A stretch of 64,000 bases of DNA from Xylophilus sp. GW821-FHT01B05 (GCA_038961845.1 CP152408.1:3038001-3102000); one strand, 5' to 3'. Positions 1-9,784 are shown, numbered from the stretch's first letter. Notes: generated by a model from the letters alone, not told the origin. Program-made: numbers and translations.

Positions 1-2826
1 GCTGCCAGCCGCCCACTTCGGGCGCACGCCGATCAGCGCAAAGGCCTGCGCCAGATCATCACCGCCGGTGCGCATGGTGGCCGTGCCCCAGACCGACAGG
101 CCCAGTGCGCGCGGATAGTCGCCGTGCTCTTGCAAATGCCGCTCGACCAGCCGCTGGGCCGACTTGAGTCCCAGCAGCCAGGCCGTGCGCGTGGGAATGG
201 CGCGGGTATCGAGTGCGTAGAAGTTGCGCCCGGTGGGCAGTACATCTGGCCGCCCGCGCGAAGGCGAGCCGCTTGGGCCGGGTGGCACAAAACAACCCCG
301 CAGCCCGCGCAGCAGTTGCGTCGATTCCTGCGTGCCGCAGGCATCCAGCGCCGGGGCAATGGTGCTGGCGATACGCGCCAGCACGGCGGCCGTCTGTGGC
401 AAGCCCTGCGGGCCATGCCCCTCATCCAGCAGATGCAAGGCCAGCAGCTCAAGCCGCTCGCGCGTGTCGCCATGGTGGCGCCAGGCGTCCGTGCTGATCT
501 GCTGCAGCAGCGCTGGGCGCGCGCCCTGCCAGGGCGTGGCGGGATCGATGTCGAGTGGGTCGAAGGCGTCTGCCGGCAATAGATCGCGTGCCAGCGCGGT
601 CGGCAGGCCGGCATTGCCATTCAGGCCATCGCCCACCGGATAGCGCGCAATCGCCAGCAGCGTGTCGCGCCGCTGCCGGCCTTGTGGCGAGGCGCCGAAC
701 ACATGCAGGCCGTCGCGAATCTGGGTTTCCTTGAGCTCGCACAGGTAGGCATCGACACGAGCCAGCACGGCGTCCTCGGAGCCGTCGGTGGCGGGTAGCG
801 ATAGCTCTTCTGCCAGATGCTGTTCGCGCACGGCGGCCAGGATCTGGCTGCGCAGCAGCCGGGCGCGGCGTGCATCGACCAGCAGCGCCTCGTAGTACTC
901 GTCGACCAGGCGCTCCAGGTCCTGCAACGGGCCGTGGTTCTCGGCCCGGGTCAGGGGCGGCATCAGGTGGTCGATGATGACTGCCTGGCTGCGCCGCTTG
1001 GCCTGCGCGCCCTCGCCCGGGTCGTTGACGATAAAGGGATACAGGTGCGGCAAGGGGCCCAGGATGGCGTCGGGCCAGCAGTGCTGCGACAAGGCCAGGC
1101 TCTTGCCTGGCAGCCATTCCAGATTGCCGTGCTTGCCGACATGCACGATGGCATCTATGGCAAACGCGTCGCGCAGCCAGAAGTAGAAGGCCAGGTAGCT
1201 GTGCGGCGGCACCAGCTCGGCATCGTGGTAGCTGGCGTAGTCCTCAGCGCCCTGCCCGGCCAGCGCACGCGCGGGCTGGATGCCGACAAACACCCGGCCC
1301 AGGCGCAGCCCGGCGATCATGAAGCGGCCCTGGCGCAGCATGGGGTCTTGCTCGGGCGGGCCCCAGCGCGCGTCGATGGCGGCAGCCATGCCCTCGGGCA
1401 GTGCTTGCAGGCGCTGGCGGTAGTCGGCCAGCGCATAGCTCTGCCAGGCCGGGCGCAAGGGCCACTGCTCTGGGTCATTGGCGATGCCCTGTTGCAGCCG
1501 CTGCATCAAGGCATCGCCATCGGCTGGTAGCGCGGCCGGGTCGCCAAGCGTGTAGCCATCTGCCTGCAGCGCACAGAGGATGGACATCACCGAGGCGGGA
1601 GTATCCAGGCCCACGCCGCTGCCTATGCGCCCCTCGCTGCCAGGATAGTTGGCCAGCACCAGTGCCAGCCGCTTGTCGGCAGCAGGTAGGCTGCGCAAGC
1701 GGCACCAGCGCCGCGCCAGTTCGGCCACAAAGGCCACGCGGTCGGGCTCGGCCTGGTAGACCACCAGCTCGGTCTGGGTCAGCGGGCAGCGCTGCGCGCT
1801 GGCCTTGAAGCTCACGGCGCGGGTGATGATGCGGCCATCCATCTCGGGCAGCACGATCTGCATGGCGATATCGCGCGGCCGCAGGCCCTGGCTGTCGGTC
1901 AGCCAGTCCTCGCGGTTGCCGCCGCTGGCGATCACCTGCAGCACGGGCGCATCACCCGCGAGCGCCCCGCCCTCGCCCAATGCCGCGAAAGCCGTGGTGT
2001 TGAGCACCAGTTGCACCGCATTGGCGCTGCAGAGTTCGCGCAGCGTGGCCAGGCATAACTGGTCCTTCAATGAATCCAGCGCCACCGGCAAGGGGTTCAG
2101 GCCCTGCGCAGACAAGGCGGCCGCCATGGCATCGAAAGCCGCGGTATTGCCCGACTGCAGATGCGAGCGGTAGAAGACCAGGGCCACCACCGGTGCACCC
2201 GCATGCCACTGGGCGCGCAGATCGTCGATGCCATCCACCGCATGTGCGGCCACAGTGCCCGGTAGGCGCGGCGCATGCAGCGCTACCTGCGGCAGGCTGC
2301 GCGGCGGCTGGGGCGCCTCGCCATGGCCCAGGCAGTGGAAGGCCACGGCGCGCAGAAACTGCAACGCATTGGCCGCACCACCGGCGCGCAGGTACTGCCA
2401 GAGCTGGCGGCTGAGCGCGGGCGGCACGGTGCTGCGGCCCAGCAGCGCGGCATCCTCCTGCAAGTCGCCCGAGAACATGGCCAGTTGCTGGCTATGGCGA
2501 CGTGCCAGCCGCTCCAGTTGGTCGATGCCATAGGGCCAGGCCGATTCGGCGCCCAGGTGATCGACCATCACCACCCGCGCATGCTGCAGGACCTCATCCA
2601 CATACAGGTCGAGCGAAGCCGGCTGGCGCAGGTGCAGCAGATTGGCCAGCCGCAGCCCGGGGTAAGCAGGGTCCGAGGCCGCCAGCGCCGTGCGGGCCGC
2701 GGCCAGCAACGACAAGGTGGTGTCGGCCGAGCTGAGCACCACGATCTCCGCCGGGGTCTGGTCGAGCCGGGTGACGACGCTGTCGTCCTCCACAAAGCCA
2801 CCGGGCCGCGTGCTCAGCAAGTGCAT
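1..2826 (-). CDS. cobN: Cobaltochelatase subunit CobN (partial, C-terminus outside window)
   Basis: This is the large subunit of the ATP-dependent cobaltochelatase, which inserts cobalt into the corrin ring in aerobic cobalamin synthesis. The frame stays open from the ATG at 2826 to the window edge (942 codons). The family is usually about 1,250-1,400 residues, so the C-terminal part is missing here. The N-terminus starts MHLLSTRPGGF and continues with a DQTPAEIVVLSSADT block typical of CobN. Near the window edge the frame reads FALIGVRPKW, also a CobN-type block. The start lies 7 nt after the cobW stop, so the two are probably co-transcribed. Long opposite-strand frames here are shadows. Confidence 0.93.
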   Translation of the reverse strand, partial: MHLLSTRPGGFVEDDSVVTRLDQTPAEIVVLSSADTTLSLLAAARTALAASDPAYPGLRLANLLHLRQPASLDLYVDEVLQHARVVMVDHLGAESAWPYGIDQLERLARRHSQQLAMFSGDLQEDAALLGRSTVPPALSRQLWQYLRAGGAANALQFLRAVAFHCLGHGEAPQPPRSLPQVALHAPRLPGTVAAHAVDGIDDLRAQWHAGAPVVALVFYRSHLQSGNTAAFDAMAAALSAQGLNPLPVALDSLKDQLCLATLRELCSANAVQLVLNTTAFAALGEGGALAGDAPVLQVIASGGNREDWLTDSQGLRPRDIAMQIVLPEMDGRIITRAVSFKASAQRCPLTQTELVVYQAEPDRVAFVAELARRWCRLRSLPAADKRLALVLANYPGSEGRIGSGVGLDTPASVMSILCALQADGYTLGDPAALPADGDALMQRLQQGIANDPEQWPLRPAWQSYALADYRQRLQALPEGMAAAIDARWGPPEQDPMLRQGRFMIAGLRLGRVFVGIQPARALAGQGAEDYASYHDAELVPPHSYLAFYFWLRDAFAIDAIVHVGKHGNLEWLPGKSLALSQHCWPDAILGPLPHLYPFIVNDPGEGAQAKRRSQAVIIDHLMPPLTRAENHGPLQDLERLVDEYYEALLVDARRARLLRSQILAAVREQHLAEELSLPATDGSEDAVLARVDAYLCELKETQIRDGLHVFGASPQGRQRRDTLLAIARYPVGDGLNGNAGLPTALARDLLPADAFDPLDIDPATPWQGARPALLQQISTDAWRHHGDTRERLELLALHLLDEGHGPQGLPQTAAVLARIASTIAPALDACGTQESTQLLRGLRGCFVPPGPSGSPSRGRPDVLPTGRNFYALDTRAIPTRTAWLLGLKSAQRLVERHLQEHGDYPRALGLSVWGTATMRTGGDDLAQAFALIGVRPKWAAGS

Positions 2827-2833
2827 GGCAGGC

Positions 2834-3883
2834 TTATGCGGCGGTGCCGGCCAACGCCGCGCGCAGTGCGGCCTCGTCCAGGTCGGCTCCGATGAAGACC
2901 AGGCGCGTGCGCTGTGCCTCGCCCTCTTGCCAGCGGCGGTCGAAGTGCTGATCAAAGCGCTTGCCCACACCCTGCAGCAACAGCCGCATAGGCTTGCCCG
3001 GGATTGCTGCAAAGCCCTTGACGCGGTAGATGGTCTGCTGCTCCACCAATTCCTGGAGGGCCGCCAGCAGGCGGTCGCGGTCCACTGGGGGCAAATCGAC
3101 CACCAGCGAGTCGAACTCGTCGTGGTCGTGCTCTTCTTCATGGTCGTGGTGGCTGGTGCGCAGATGGATCTGCGTCTCGGCCGCGCGGCCCTGCCCCAGC
3201 AGCAGGGCCAGTGGCAGCCGGCCTTCGGTGGCGGTGACGATCTTGACCTCGGCCGGGATCTCTTGGCGCACCAGGGCTTCGACCTGCGCGCGCGCGGTCT
3301 CGTCGATCAGGTCGGCCTTGTTCAGCACCACCAGGTCGGCGGCCGAGAGCTGGTCTTCGAACAGCTCGTGCAGGGGAGATTCGTGGTCCAGGTTGGGGTC
3401 GGCGCGGCGCTGCTCGTCAACGGCCTGCGGGTTGGCCGCGAACTGCCCGGCTGCCGTGGCCGGGCCATCGACCACGGTGACCACCGCGTCCACGGTGAAG
3501 ACGTTGGCGATCTCCGGCCACTGGAAGGCCTGGACCAGCGGCTTGGGCAGGGCCAGGCCCGAGGTCTCGATCAGCACCGCGTCGATCTGGTCGCGGCGCT
3601 CGGCCAGCATCTGCATCACGGGGAAGAACTCTTCTTGGACGGTGCAACACATGCAGCCGTTGGCCAACTCATAGAGCGTGCCTTCGCGCTCGTTACCGTC
3701 CTCGTCGCAGCCTATGCCGCAGCCCTTGAGGATTTCGCCATCGATGCCCAGCTCGCCAAACTCGTTGACGATGACGGCGATGCGTCGGCCCTCGGCGTTG
3801 TTCAGGATGTGGCGCAGCAATGTGGTTTTGCCACTGCCGAGGAAGCCGGTGACGATGGTGGCGGGGATCTTCGCGGTGTGCAT
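2834..3883 (-). CDS. cobW: CobW-type GTPase / cobalt metallochaperone
   Basis: A G3E-family P-loop GTPase thought to deliver cobalt to the CobNST chelatase. The 349-residue protein has a Walker A GFLGSGKT at residues 13-20 and the metal-binding CMCC motif at 77-80, which follows a Cys-containing loop (GCGIGC). An NKAD guanine-specificity motif lies in the middle. A His/Asp/Glu-rich segment (HHDHEEEHDHDEFD) precedes the C-terminal CobW_C domain. The position directly upstream of cobN, within a riboswitch-led B12 operon, supports CobW rather than the zinc-related ZigA/YciC paralogues. It starts 49 nt after the end of the flavin oxidoreductase gene. Confidence 0.93.
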   Translation of the reverse strand: MHTAKIPATIVTGFLGSGKTTLLRHILNNAEGRRIAVIVNEFGELGIDGEILKGCGIGCDEDGNEREGTLYELANGCMCCTVQEEFFPVMQMLAERRDQIDAVLIETSGLALPKPLVQAFQWPEIANVFTVDAVVTVVDGPATAAGQFAANPQAVDEQRRADPNLDHESPLHELFEDQLSAADLVVLNKADLIDETARAQVEALVRQEIPAEVKIVTATEGRLPLALLLGQGRAAETQIHLRTSHHDHEEEHDHDEFDSLVVDLPPVDRDRLLAALQELVEQQTIYRVKGFAAIPGKPMRLLLQGVGKRFDQHFDRRWQEGEAQRTRLVFIGADLDEAALRAALAGTAA

Positions 3884-3932
3884 GGGGGTCTCTCGAACGC
3901 TAAGGGTTGGAATGATGGGGCCAGCGCGCCAC

Positions 3933-4940
3933 TCAAGCGGCGGTTCTCAGAAAAGGCAGAACTTCATGGGCAAACAGCCGCATGCCGGCCAAGGCCTGAG
4001 AGTCGCTCCACAGGCCATTGGCGTTGAATACGCAGCGCAGATGCGGAATGCCGGTGCGCTGGCATAGCTCGCGGATTTGCGCGTGGCAGGCGGCCGGGTC
4101 GCCGTGGATGAATTGCTCGCGCAGCACACGTGCCACATCAAGTGGTGGCACGTCTTCGGGCGGCACGCCGCGCAGGCCGGCGAAATGCTGGCGCCTGCGT
4201 AGCAGCAGCGGCCACAACGCTTCCAGCTGCGCTGCCACCTGTGCCGCGCTGGCGCCAATGCAGACGTAGCGCGCAAGGGATGAGCGACCGCGCAGCGGCT
4301 GCGCCGGCAGCGCGTTGCGCACCAATATGTCGTCCACCCGCGCCAACTGCGCGCCCTCCGGTGGCTCCAGGCTCAGCAACAGCGGGAAGCCCTGCGCCAC
4401 ACTGAAGGCCAGTGTCTCAGGCGTGGAACCTGTCAGGTAGAGCGGTGGGTGCGGCTGCTGGACTGGTGCCGGCCCGACCGTGATGGCGTCGAACACCCAG
4501 GGCCCATCGGCCGAATGCACCGGGGCGCTGCTCAGGGCCTGGCGCAGCAGCAGGCAGCCACGCTCAAAGCGCTCCCGCGTCTGGCTGGCATCGCATTGCA
4601 GCGCGCGCAGTGCACCGGGTTCGGTGCCGCGACCCAGGCCGATATCGATGCGGCCGCCGCTCTGCCAATCCAGTTGCGCGATCTCCTCGGCCAGCATCAG
4701 CGGATGGTGCAGTGGCAGTACCAGCACCGCCGTGCCTACGCGCAAGCGCTCGGTGCGCGCCAGCACTGCGGCGGCCAGCAGCAGCGGCGACGGATAGGGC
4801 CAGGCTGGGTTGGGCAGGCGGAATTCACTGAACCAGACGCCGTCGAAGCCCAGCCGGTCGGCCTCTTCGAACAGCGCCATGAAGGCACGCGGATCACCCT
4901 GCGTGGCCTCGCGCGTCCAGCCGGCCAGGTCAATGCGCAT
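3933..4940 (-). CDS. LLM-class flavin-dependent oxidoreductase inside the cobalamin operon
   Basis: A 335-residue luciferase-like (TIM-barrel) protein expected to use FMN or F420; in this lineage FMN is more likely. The N-terminus MRIDLAGWTREATQGD is followed by GVWFSEFRLPN and a GGRIDIGLGRGTEPGA block, which is the usual bacterial-luciferase-fold signature. The start codon overlaps the stop of the upstream ATPase gene (ATGA at 4938-4941), so translation is probably coupled to the B12 uptake genes. No LLM enzyme is an established step in cobalamin metabolism, so the substrate is unknown. A role in corrinoid or lower-ligand processing is only a guess from context. Confidence 0.85.
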   Translation of the reverse strand: MRIDLAGWTREATQGDPRAFMALFEEADRLGFDGVWFSEFRLPNPAWPYPSPLLLAAAVLARTERLRVGTAVLVLPLHHPLMLAEEIAQLDWQSGGRIDIGLGRGTEPGALRALQCDASQTRERFERGCLLLRQALSSAPVHSADGPWVFDAITVGPAPVQQPHPPLYLTGSTPETLAFSVAQGFPLLLSLEPPEGAQLARVDDILVRNALPAQPLRGRSSLARYVCIGASAAQVAAQLEALWPLLLRRRQHFAGLRGVPPEDVPPLDVARVLREQFIHGDPAACHAQIRELCQRTGIPHLRCVFNANGLWSDSQALAGMRLFAHEVLPFLRTAA

Positions 4941-5695
4941 CAGACTGCCTCCTGCTCTGCGCGCCGGGCGCGCAGCACCAGATCGGGCGAGGTACCGATA
5001 CGCTCGAAGCGCACGCCAAAGACCTGGTCCAGCAAAGGAGCGTTGGCCAGCTCGGCGTCGCCGGTGGCCGCAATACCTCCCTCGGCCACGACGATGACGT
5101 GTTCGAAATGCGCAAAGGCAAGGTCCAGGTCGTGCATGGCCACCACCACCAGCCGCGTGCGGCCGCGCTCGGCCAGCGCCTCGACCAGGGCCAGGCGGTG
5201 CCGCACATCCAGACTGGCGCCGGGCTCGTCTGCCAAAAGAATGGGCGGATCGGGTGCCAGCACCATGGCCAGCAGCACGCGCGCCTGCTCACCGCCCGAC
5301 AGCGTGGACCAGCGACGCGCACGCAGCGCACCCAAGCCTTCCCGCGCCAGCACCTCGTCCACCGCAAGCTGCGCCGGCCGCAGGCCCAGCAACTCTTGCG
5401 GCGTCAGGTCCCAATGCGGCTCAAAGCGCTGCGGCATGAAGCCGATGGCGCGTGCGCGCTCGGCCACGGGCAGCGTGCCGATGGGCCGGCCATCGAGCAG
5501 CACCTCGCCCCGCTCCGCCGGCACCAGGCCAGCCAGCAATGACAACAGCGTCGATTTGCCTGCGCCGTTGGGGCCGATGATGGCGACCGCGCCCGTGGCG
5601 GGCAGGCGCAGCGATACGTCGGCCAGCACAGTACGGCCGCGCCGCGACAGGCCAAGGCCGCGCGCCTCCAGGCGGGATGGGGCCAGCGGCAGCAT
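4940..5695 (-). CDS. btuD: ABC transporter ATP-binding protein, cobalamin/siderophore type (BtuD-like)
   Basis: Energy-coupling subunit for corrinoid import at the inner membrane. The 251-residue protein has Walker A GPNGAGKS at 41-48, an LSGGE signature and a Walker B block LLADEPGASLD. The frame remains open far upstream through the permease gene. The start was set at the ATG whose last bases overlap the permease stop (ATGA at 5695), which gives MLPLAPSRLEARGLGL, a normal length and a normal beginning for this family. It is followed by another ATGA overlap with the flavin oxidoreductase gene. Confidence 0.9.
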   Translation of the reverse strand: MLPLAPSRLEARGLGLSRRGRTVLADVSLRLPATGAVAIIGPNGAGKSTLLSLLAGLVPAERGEVLLDGRPIGTLPVAERARAIGFMPQRFEPHWDLTPQELLGLRPAQLAVDEVLAREGLGALRARRWSTLSGGEQARVLLAMVLAPDPPILLADEPGASLDVRHRLALVEALAERGRTRLVVVAMHDLDLAFAHFEHVIVVAEGGIAATGDAELANAPLLDQVFGVRFERIGTSPDLVLRARRAEQEAV

Positions 5696-6684
5696 CACGA
5701 GCGCAGCCTGCGTGCCAGCAACACGATGAAGAAAGGGCCACCCGCGACGGCGGTGACCAGGCCCAGCGGAATCTCGGCCGGCGGCAGCGCGCTGCGGGCA
5801 ATGGCGTCTGCCACCGTAACCACGATGGCACCCGCCAGCGCCGAGGCCGGCAGCAATGCCCGATGCATGGGCCCAACCATCCAGCGCGCGATATGCGGCG
5901 CCGCCAGCCCGACAAAGGCCACCAGCCCGCCATAAGCCACGGCAACCGCCACCACCAGCGAGCCCACCATCACCGCCAGCGGCGTGAAGCGCGCCACATC
6001 CAGCCCAAAACCCTGCGCGGCCACATTGCCCAGGCCCAGCAGGTCCAGCCCGCGCGCAATACGGTCGGTGGCCGCCAGGCAGGCCAGGCACAGCAACGCC
6101 AACAGGCCAAGACCCGGCCAGGTGGGCGTCTGAATGCCGCCGAGTACCCAGCTCATCACCACCTGCAGGCTCATGGTTTCGTCGGACAGCGCCAGCATCA
6201 AAAAGGAGCGCAGTGCGCCCAGCACGGCGGCAATCGCCACGCCTGCCAGCAACATGCCGGCCGCATCCAGCGCACCCGCTACGCGCGACACGCCCAGCAC
6301 CAGCACCGTGGCGCCCCAGGCGCCGGCAAAGGCGAGCGCCGGCAGCAACAGGGACTGCGGCAAGCCCAGCGGCACCAGCAGCGCCACCGTGGCGCCCAGC
6401 GCTGCACCGCCCGAGGCGCCCAGCAGGTAGGGCTCGGCCAAGGGGTTGCGGAACACGCCCTGGAATACCGCGCCAGACAAGCCCAGTAGCGCGCCCACCA
6501 GTGCCGCCGCCAGCACGCGCGGCAGGCGCCACTGCAGTAGCAAGCGGCTGCGCATGCTGTCATCACCCATCAGCGCGTGATAGAGATCGGCCGGCGTGGC
6601 CCACGCGTGGCCGGCGCAGGCGGCCAGCAACAGTGCGGCCACCAGCACCGCGCCGGCCAAGTACCAGGAAGCACGGCGCGTCAT
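5695..6684 (-). CDS. btuC: FecCD/BtuC-family ABC permease
   Basis: Inner-membrane permease of a vitamin B12/siderophore-type importer: 329 residues, strongly hydrophobic, with about ten predicted membrane segments as in BtuC. The segment DSMRSRLLLQWRLPRVLAA near residue 45 and the block SGAVFQGVFRNPLAEPYLLG are hallmarks of the FecCD family. The gene overlaps btuF upstream and btuD downstream by 4 nt and 1 nt. The riboswitch and the cob genes make cobalamin or cobinamide the likeliest substrate, but sequence alone does not exclude heme or siderophore. Confidence 0.92.
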   Translation of the reverse strand: MTRRASWYLAGAVLVAALLLAACAGHAWATPADLYHALMGDDSMRSRLLLQWRLPRVLAAALVGALLGLSGAVFQGVFRNPLAEPYLLGASGGAALGATVALLVPLGLPQSLLLPALAFAGAWGATVLVLGVSRVAGALDAAGMLLAGVAIAAVLGALRSFLMLALSDETMSLQVVMSWVLGGIQTPTWPGLGLLALLCLACLAATDRIARGLDLLGLGNVAAQGFGLDVARFTPLAVMVGSLVVAVAVAYGGLVAFVGLAAPHIARWMVGPMHRALLPASALAGAIVVTVADAIARSALPPAEIPLGLVTAVAGGPFFIVLLARRLRS

Positions 6685-7562
6685 GGCGAGGCCTCCGCGT
6701 CCGGATGAAGCACGCGCGCCAGCTTCTCTATGCCGTCTATGGTGCGTGGGCCGGGGATCAGGAACTCGCTGCGCGCCACGGTGATTGCGCGCTTGTCTCG
6801 CACGGCACGCAGGTCGCGCCAGCCAGGCTGGCGCACCAGTTCGTCCAGGGCGGCCTGCGTGCCGGCAAACAGCAGCACGTCAGGGTCCGCCGCCAGAATG
6901 CTCTCGGGAGAGACCTGCGGCACCACGCCGCGCCCGGTCAGCGCAAAGCGGCCGCCAGCCAGGCGCATGGCCTCGCCGGTGTAGGTGTCGGCGCGCGCCA
7001 CCAGCAGCATGCCATTGCCCATTCGGCCGGTGACCATGACCAGGCGCGGCTCCGGCTGCCCGGTGATCCGTGCGGCGACCTGCTCCAGCCGCTGCGTAAG
7101 CGCCCGCGCCAAGGCCTCACCGCGCTCAGGCACGCCGGTGGCCTGGCCGACCAGGCGGATGTTGTCCAGCACCTCTTCAACCGAACGGCTCAGCAGCACC
7201 ATGACCGGCACGCTGATACGCTCCATGGGATCGACCAGTTGCTGCGCGGCCTGGCGCGCTGGCGTGACGATGACCAGATCCGGCCGCTGCGCCACCACCG
7301 CGTCCACCGAGAAGCCCAGCCGGCCGCCGACCTTGGGCCGCTGCAGTACCTCCGGCGGGTAGCGCGTGAAATCCTCCACGCCGACGATGCGAGCGGCCAG
7401 ACCGAGCGAGGTCACCAGTTCGGTGTTGGACGAGAAGATCGTGACGATGCGCTGCGGCGCTGCAGGCAGCACCACGCTGCGGCCCAGCGCATCGCGGACC
7501 ACGATGGGCTCCGCATGCGCCAGCACCGCAACAGCGGCCAGCAAAAACGCCACGAGCTTCAC
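6681..7562 (-). CDS. btuF: Periplasmic corrinoid-binding protein (BtuF-like)
   Basis: Helical-backbone periplasmic binding protein (class III) of 293 residues. A signal peptide (MKLVAFLLAAVAVLAHA) precedes the mature start. The block RIVTIFSSNTELVTSLGL and a later DLVIVTPARQAAQQ stretch are typical of BtuF/FhuD-like proteins. Translation appears to start at GTG (7562), which overlaps the receptor stop codon (TAGTG). The stop overlaps the permease start (ATGA). The corrinoid assignment rests on the riboswitch and the neighbouring cob genes. Confidence 0.88.
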   Translation of the reverse strand: MKLVAFLLAAVAVLAHAEPIVVRDALGRSVVLPAAPQRIVTIFSSNTELVTSLGLAARIVGVEDFTRYPPEVLQRPKVGGRLGFSVDAVVAQRPDLVIVTPARQAAQQLVDPMERISVPVMVLLSRSVEEVLDNIRLVGQATGVPERGEALARALTQRLEQVAARITGQPEPRLVMVTGRMGNGMLLVARADTYTGEAMRLAGGRFALTGRGVVPQVSPESILAADPDVLLFAGTQAALDELVRQPGWRDLRAVRDKRAITVARSEFLIPGPRTIDGIEKLARVLHPDAEASP

Positions 7563-9784
7563 TAGAACCGCGCCTGTAAACCAATCTGCAGTTCACGCCC
7601 CGGCATCGAGGTGCCACAACCGCCATTCTGGAACGCCGGGTTGGCGATGCAGGGGCTGCGGTCCAGGGCGATGAAGACAGGGTGCTGGTTGATGTTGAAC
7701 AGGTTGTTGACCGCCGCAAACAGGCGCACGTTCTGGCTGATGCGGTAGTCGCTGCGCAGGTTCCAGACCGTGAATGCGCCCTTGCGGTGAATAAAGGTGC
7801 TGTTGGGCTCGCCCTGCGGGATCAGCAGGTTTTCTTCGGTGTCGTACCACATGGGGCCGCGCAGCAGGGCTGCCAGTTGCACGCCCCAATTGCCGGGCAG
7901 CTCGCCGCTGCCACGGCCATAGCGCACACCCATTGCAGCCTCGTACTGGTACATGCGCTGCACGCGGCTGGTCGTGGCGTCGGCCGCCGCGCCCTTGTCG
8001 CGCATCTCGAAGTTGTAATAGCCGTTGGCATAGGCGTTGAGCCGGTGGCCACCAGCGCCCAGCGCCAGCAGCTTGGCCAGGTCCACGTCCGCGCTCAGCT
8101 CCAGGCCGCGCGCCACGATGTCGGCGGCGTTGTTGCGGTAGTCCGAGGTATTGGTGGCCGCACCGCGCGAGACGGTGATGATGCGGTTCGAGATGGTGTT
8201 CTGAAACAGCGCAGCATCCAGCCGCCACAGCGGCAACTGGACCGCGGCACCAACCTCGATCTGACGACTGGTCTCCGGCTGCAGATCAGGGTTGCCGAAG
8301 GTGCGCCCACCGCCCACGGCGGTGAAATCCGAAGCCAGCTCGGTCGCGGTCGGCGCGCGAAAGCCGGTGGAGGCGCCGGTGCGCAAGTTGAGCCAGTCCA
8401 GCGCGCGCCAGGTGGCACCGGCCGACCAGGTTCGGGCGTCGTAAGACTGCGTGCCGCTGCGCTGCAGTGGCAGATTGGGCGTGGGATCGAAGCTGGTCCG
8501 GCCCCAGGTCTTGCGCAGGCCGCCGCGCAGCGTCAGGCGCTCATCCAGCAGGGTTTGCGCATCTTCAAAATACAGCGCATTCACGTGCTCGGTCTGGTTG
8601 TTGTCATAGGGCGCCACCTGCCCGGCCGGGCCGCCCGGCATGGCAACGCGGAAGCGGTCCGAGCGCAGCCGGCTGCGCTCCCAGTCGTAACCCAGCAGCA
8701 GATCATTGCCCTGACCGATCTTGAAGCGCGGCTGCAGCCGCGTGCCCACCACATCCAGCGTGCGCTTGTTGTAGTCACTGGAGGTGCCCGGCACCGCCTG
8801 CGTGCCAGACCTGATCACGGGCGAGGCCCAGTTGAACTCATCCACGTCCGTGAGCCCGTAGGCGTGGGCCAGCCAGCTGGTGCGGCCATCGCTGGTGCGG
8901 CCTTCATAGCTTGCATCCACCGAGCGGTTGCTGCGGTTGTCCGTGCTGTAGAGGTTGGCGCCCGACCCGCGAAAGCCGGCGTTGTAGACGCCATCGGTGC
9001 GCAGCTTCAGGTCGATGCGCTGCAGATCGTCGATCTGCAAGCCCACGGCGCCGCTGACACCACGGCGCTCCCAGGCGGTATTGCCCATGCGCGAGCCGCC
9101 CTCGCCCGACTCGTAATCGCCGCGCCGGCCGCCGGCCACGCCAATGAACCAGTCGATGCGCTCATCGCCGCCGCTGGTCTGGGCCTGGCCCTGCACCAGG
9201 CCCCAGGAGCCGGTCGCGAGCTCGGCCTGGGTGCGTGGCGCGTTCTGGCCGTTTTTCATGATGATGTTGATCACGCCGCCCATGTTCTGGCTGCCGTAGA
9301 TCACCGAAGAGGGGCCGCGCACGATCTCGATGCGCTCGATATTTGCCGTGCTGAACTTCGACAGATTGGCCGTACCGGCGCGACGGCCATTGACCAGCAC
9401 CAGCACCTGGCTACGAAAGTCGCGCCCCTGCCCATCGCTGGCCGCACCGCGGATATTGATCGAGGTCTGGGCGGCGGTCCATTCACTGAGGAAGCCCACC
9501 GCGTTCTCCGCCAGCAGATCCGTCACCGACTTGGCCGTCGAGCGCTCGATGGCCGCCCGGTCTATGGATTGGGTCGTGCCGGCGATGCGGCTGCGCTCTT
9601 CCTTGCGGGCCGTGGCGGTGACGAAGATTTCCTTCAACGCGTCGGCTTCCTGCGCCAGGCTGTCGCCCGCCGCAACCGATAGCAGGGCCAGCAGGCCCAT
9701 TTGCGCACCGCGTGCCAAGCCCATGCCGCCATGGGCCAATCTCTTGCTGTGGATGACCCGTTTGCGGGAGATCGTGTTTCGCAT
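7562..9784 (-). CDS. btuB: TonB-dependent outer-membrane receptor, cobalamin type (BtuB-like)
   Basis: A 740-residue outer-membrane barrel that would import corrinoids with energy from TonB. A basic N-terminus and hydrophobic segment end near LAQEADA (signal peptide). A TonB-box-like EIFVTATA follows, then a plug domain with INIRGAASDGQGRDF and IEIVRGPSSVIYG. The protein ends in aromatic Phe, as outer-membrane barrels do. A GTG five codons upstream (9799) is also in frame; the ATG at 9784 was chosen as the simpler start. It is the first gene after the cobalamin riboswitch, so expression should fall when adenosyl- or methylcobalamin is plentiful. Confidence 0.9.
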   Translation of the reverse strand: MRNTISRKRVIHSKRLAHGGMGLARGAQMGLLALLSVAAGDSLAQEADALKEIFVTATARKEERSRIAGTTQSIDRAAIERSTAKSVTDLLAENAVGFLSEWTAAQTSINIRGAASDGQGRDFRSQVLVLVNGRRAGTANLSKFSTANIERIEIVRGPSSVIYGSQNMGGVINIIMKNGQNAPRTQAELATGSWGLVQGQAQTSGGDERIDWFIGVAGGRRGDYESGEGGSRMGNTAWERRGVSGAVGLQIDDLQRIDLKLRTDGVYNAGFRGSGANLYSTDNRSNRSVDASYEGRTSDGRTSWLAHAYGLTDVDEFNWASPVIRSGTQAVPGTSSDYNKRTLDVVGTRLQPRFKIGQGNDLLLGYDWERSRLRSDRFRVAMPGGPAGQVAPYDNNQTEHVNALYFEDAQTLLDERLTLRGGLRKTWGRTSFDPTPNLPLQRSGTQSYDARTWSAGATWRALDWLNLRTGASTGFRAPTATELASDFTAVGGGRTFGNPDLQPETSRQIEVGAAVQLPLWRLDAALFQNTISNRIITVSRGAATNTSDYRNNAADIVARGLELSADVDLAKLLALGAGGHRLNAYANGYYNFEMRDKGAAADATTSRVQRMYQYEAAMGVRYGRGSGELPGNWGVQLAALLRGPMWYDTEENLLIPQGEPNSTFIHRKGAFTVWNLRSDYRISQNVRLFAAVNNLFNINQHPVFIALDRSPCIANPAFQNGGCGTSMPGRELQIGLQARF

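Noticed and set aside
7682..9682. A 666-codon open frame on the plus strand through the TonB receptor gene
   Set aside because: It is antisense to a receptor with clear domain motifs, and its translation is low-complexity Val/Gly/His/Gln-rich text typical of a GC-rich shadow frame.
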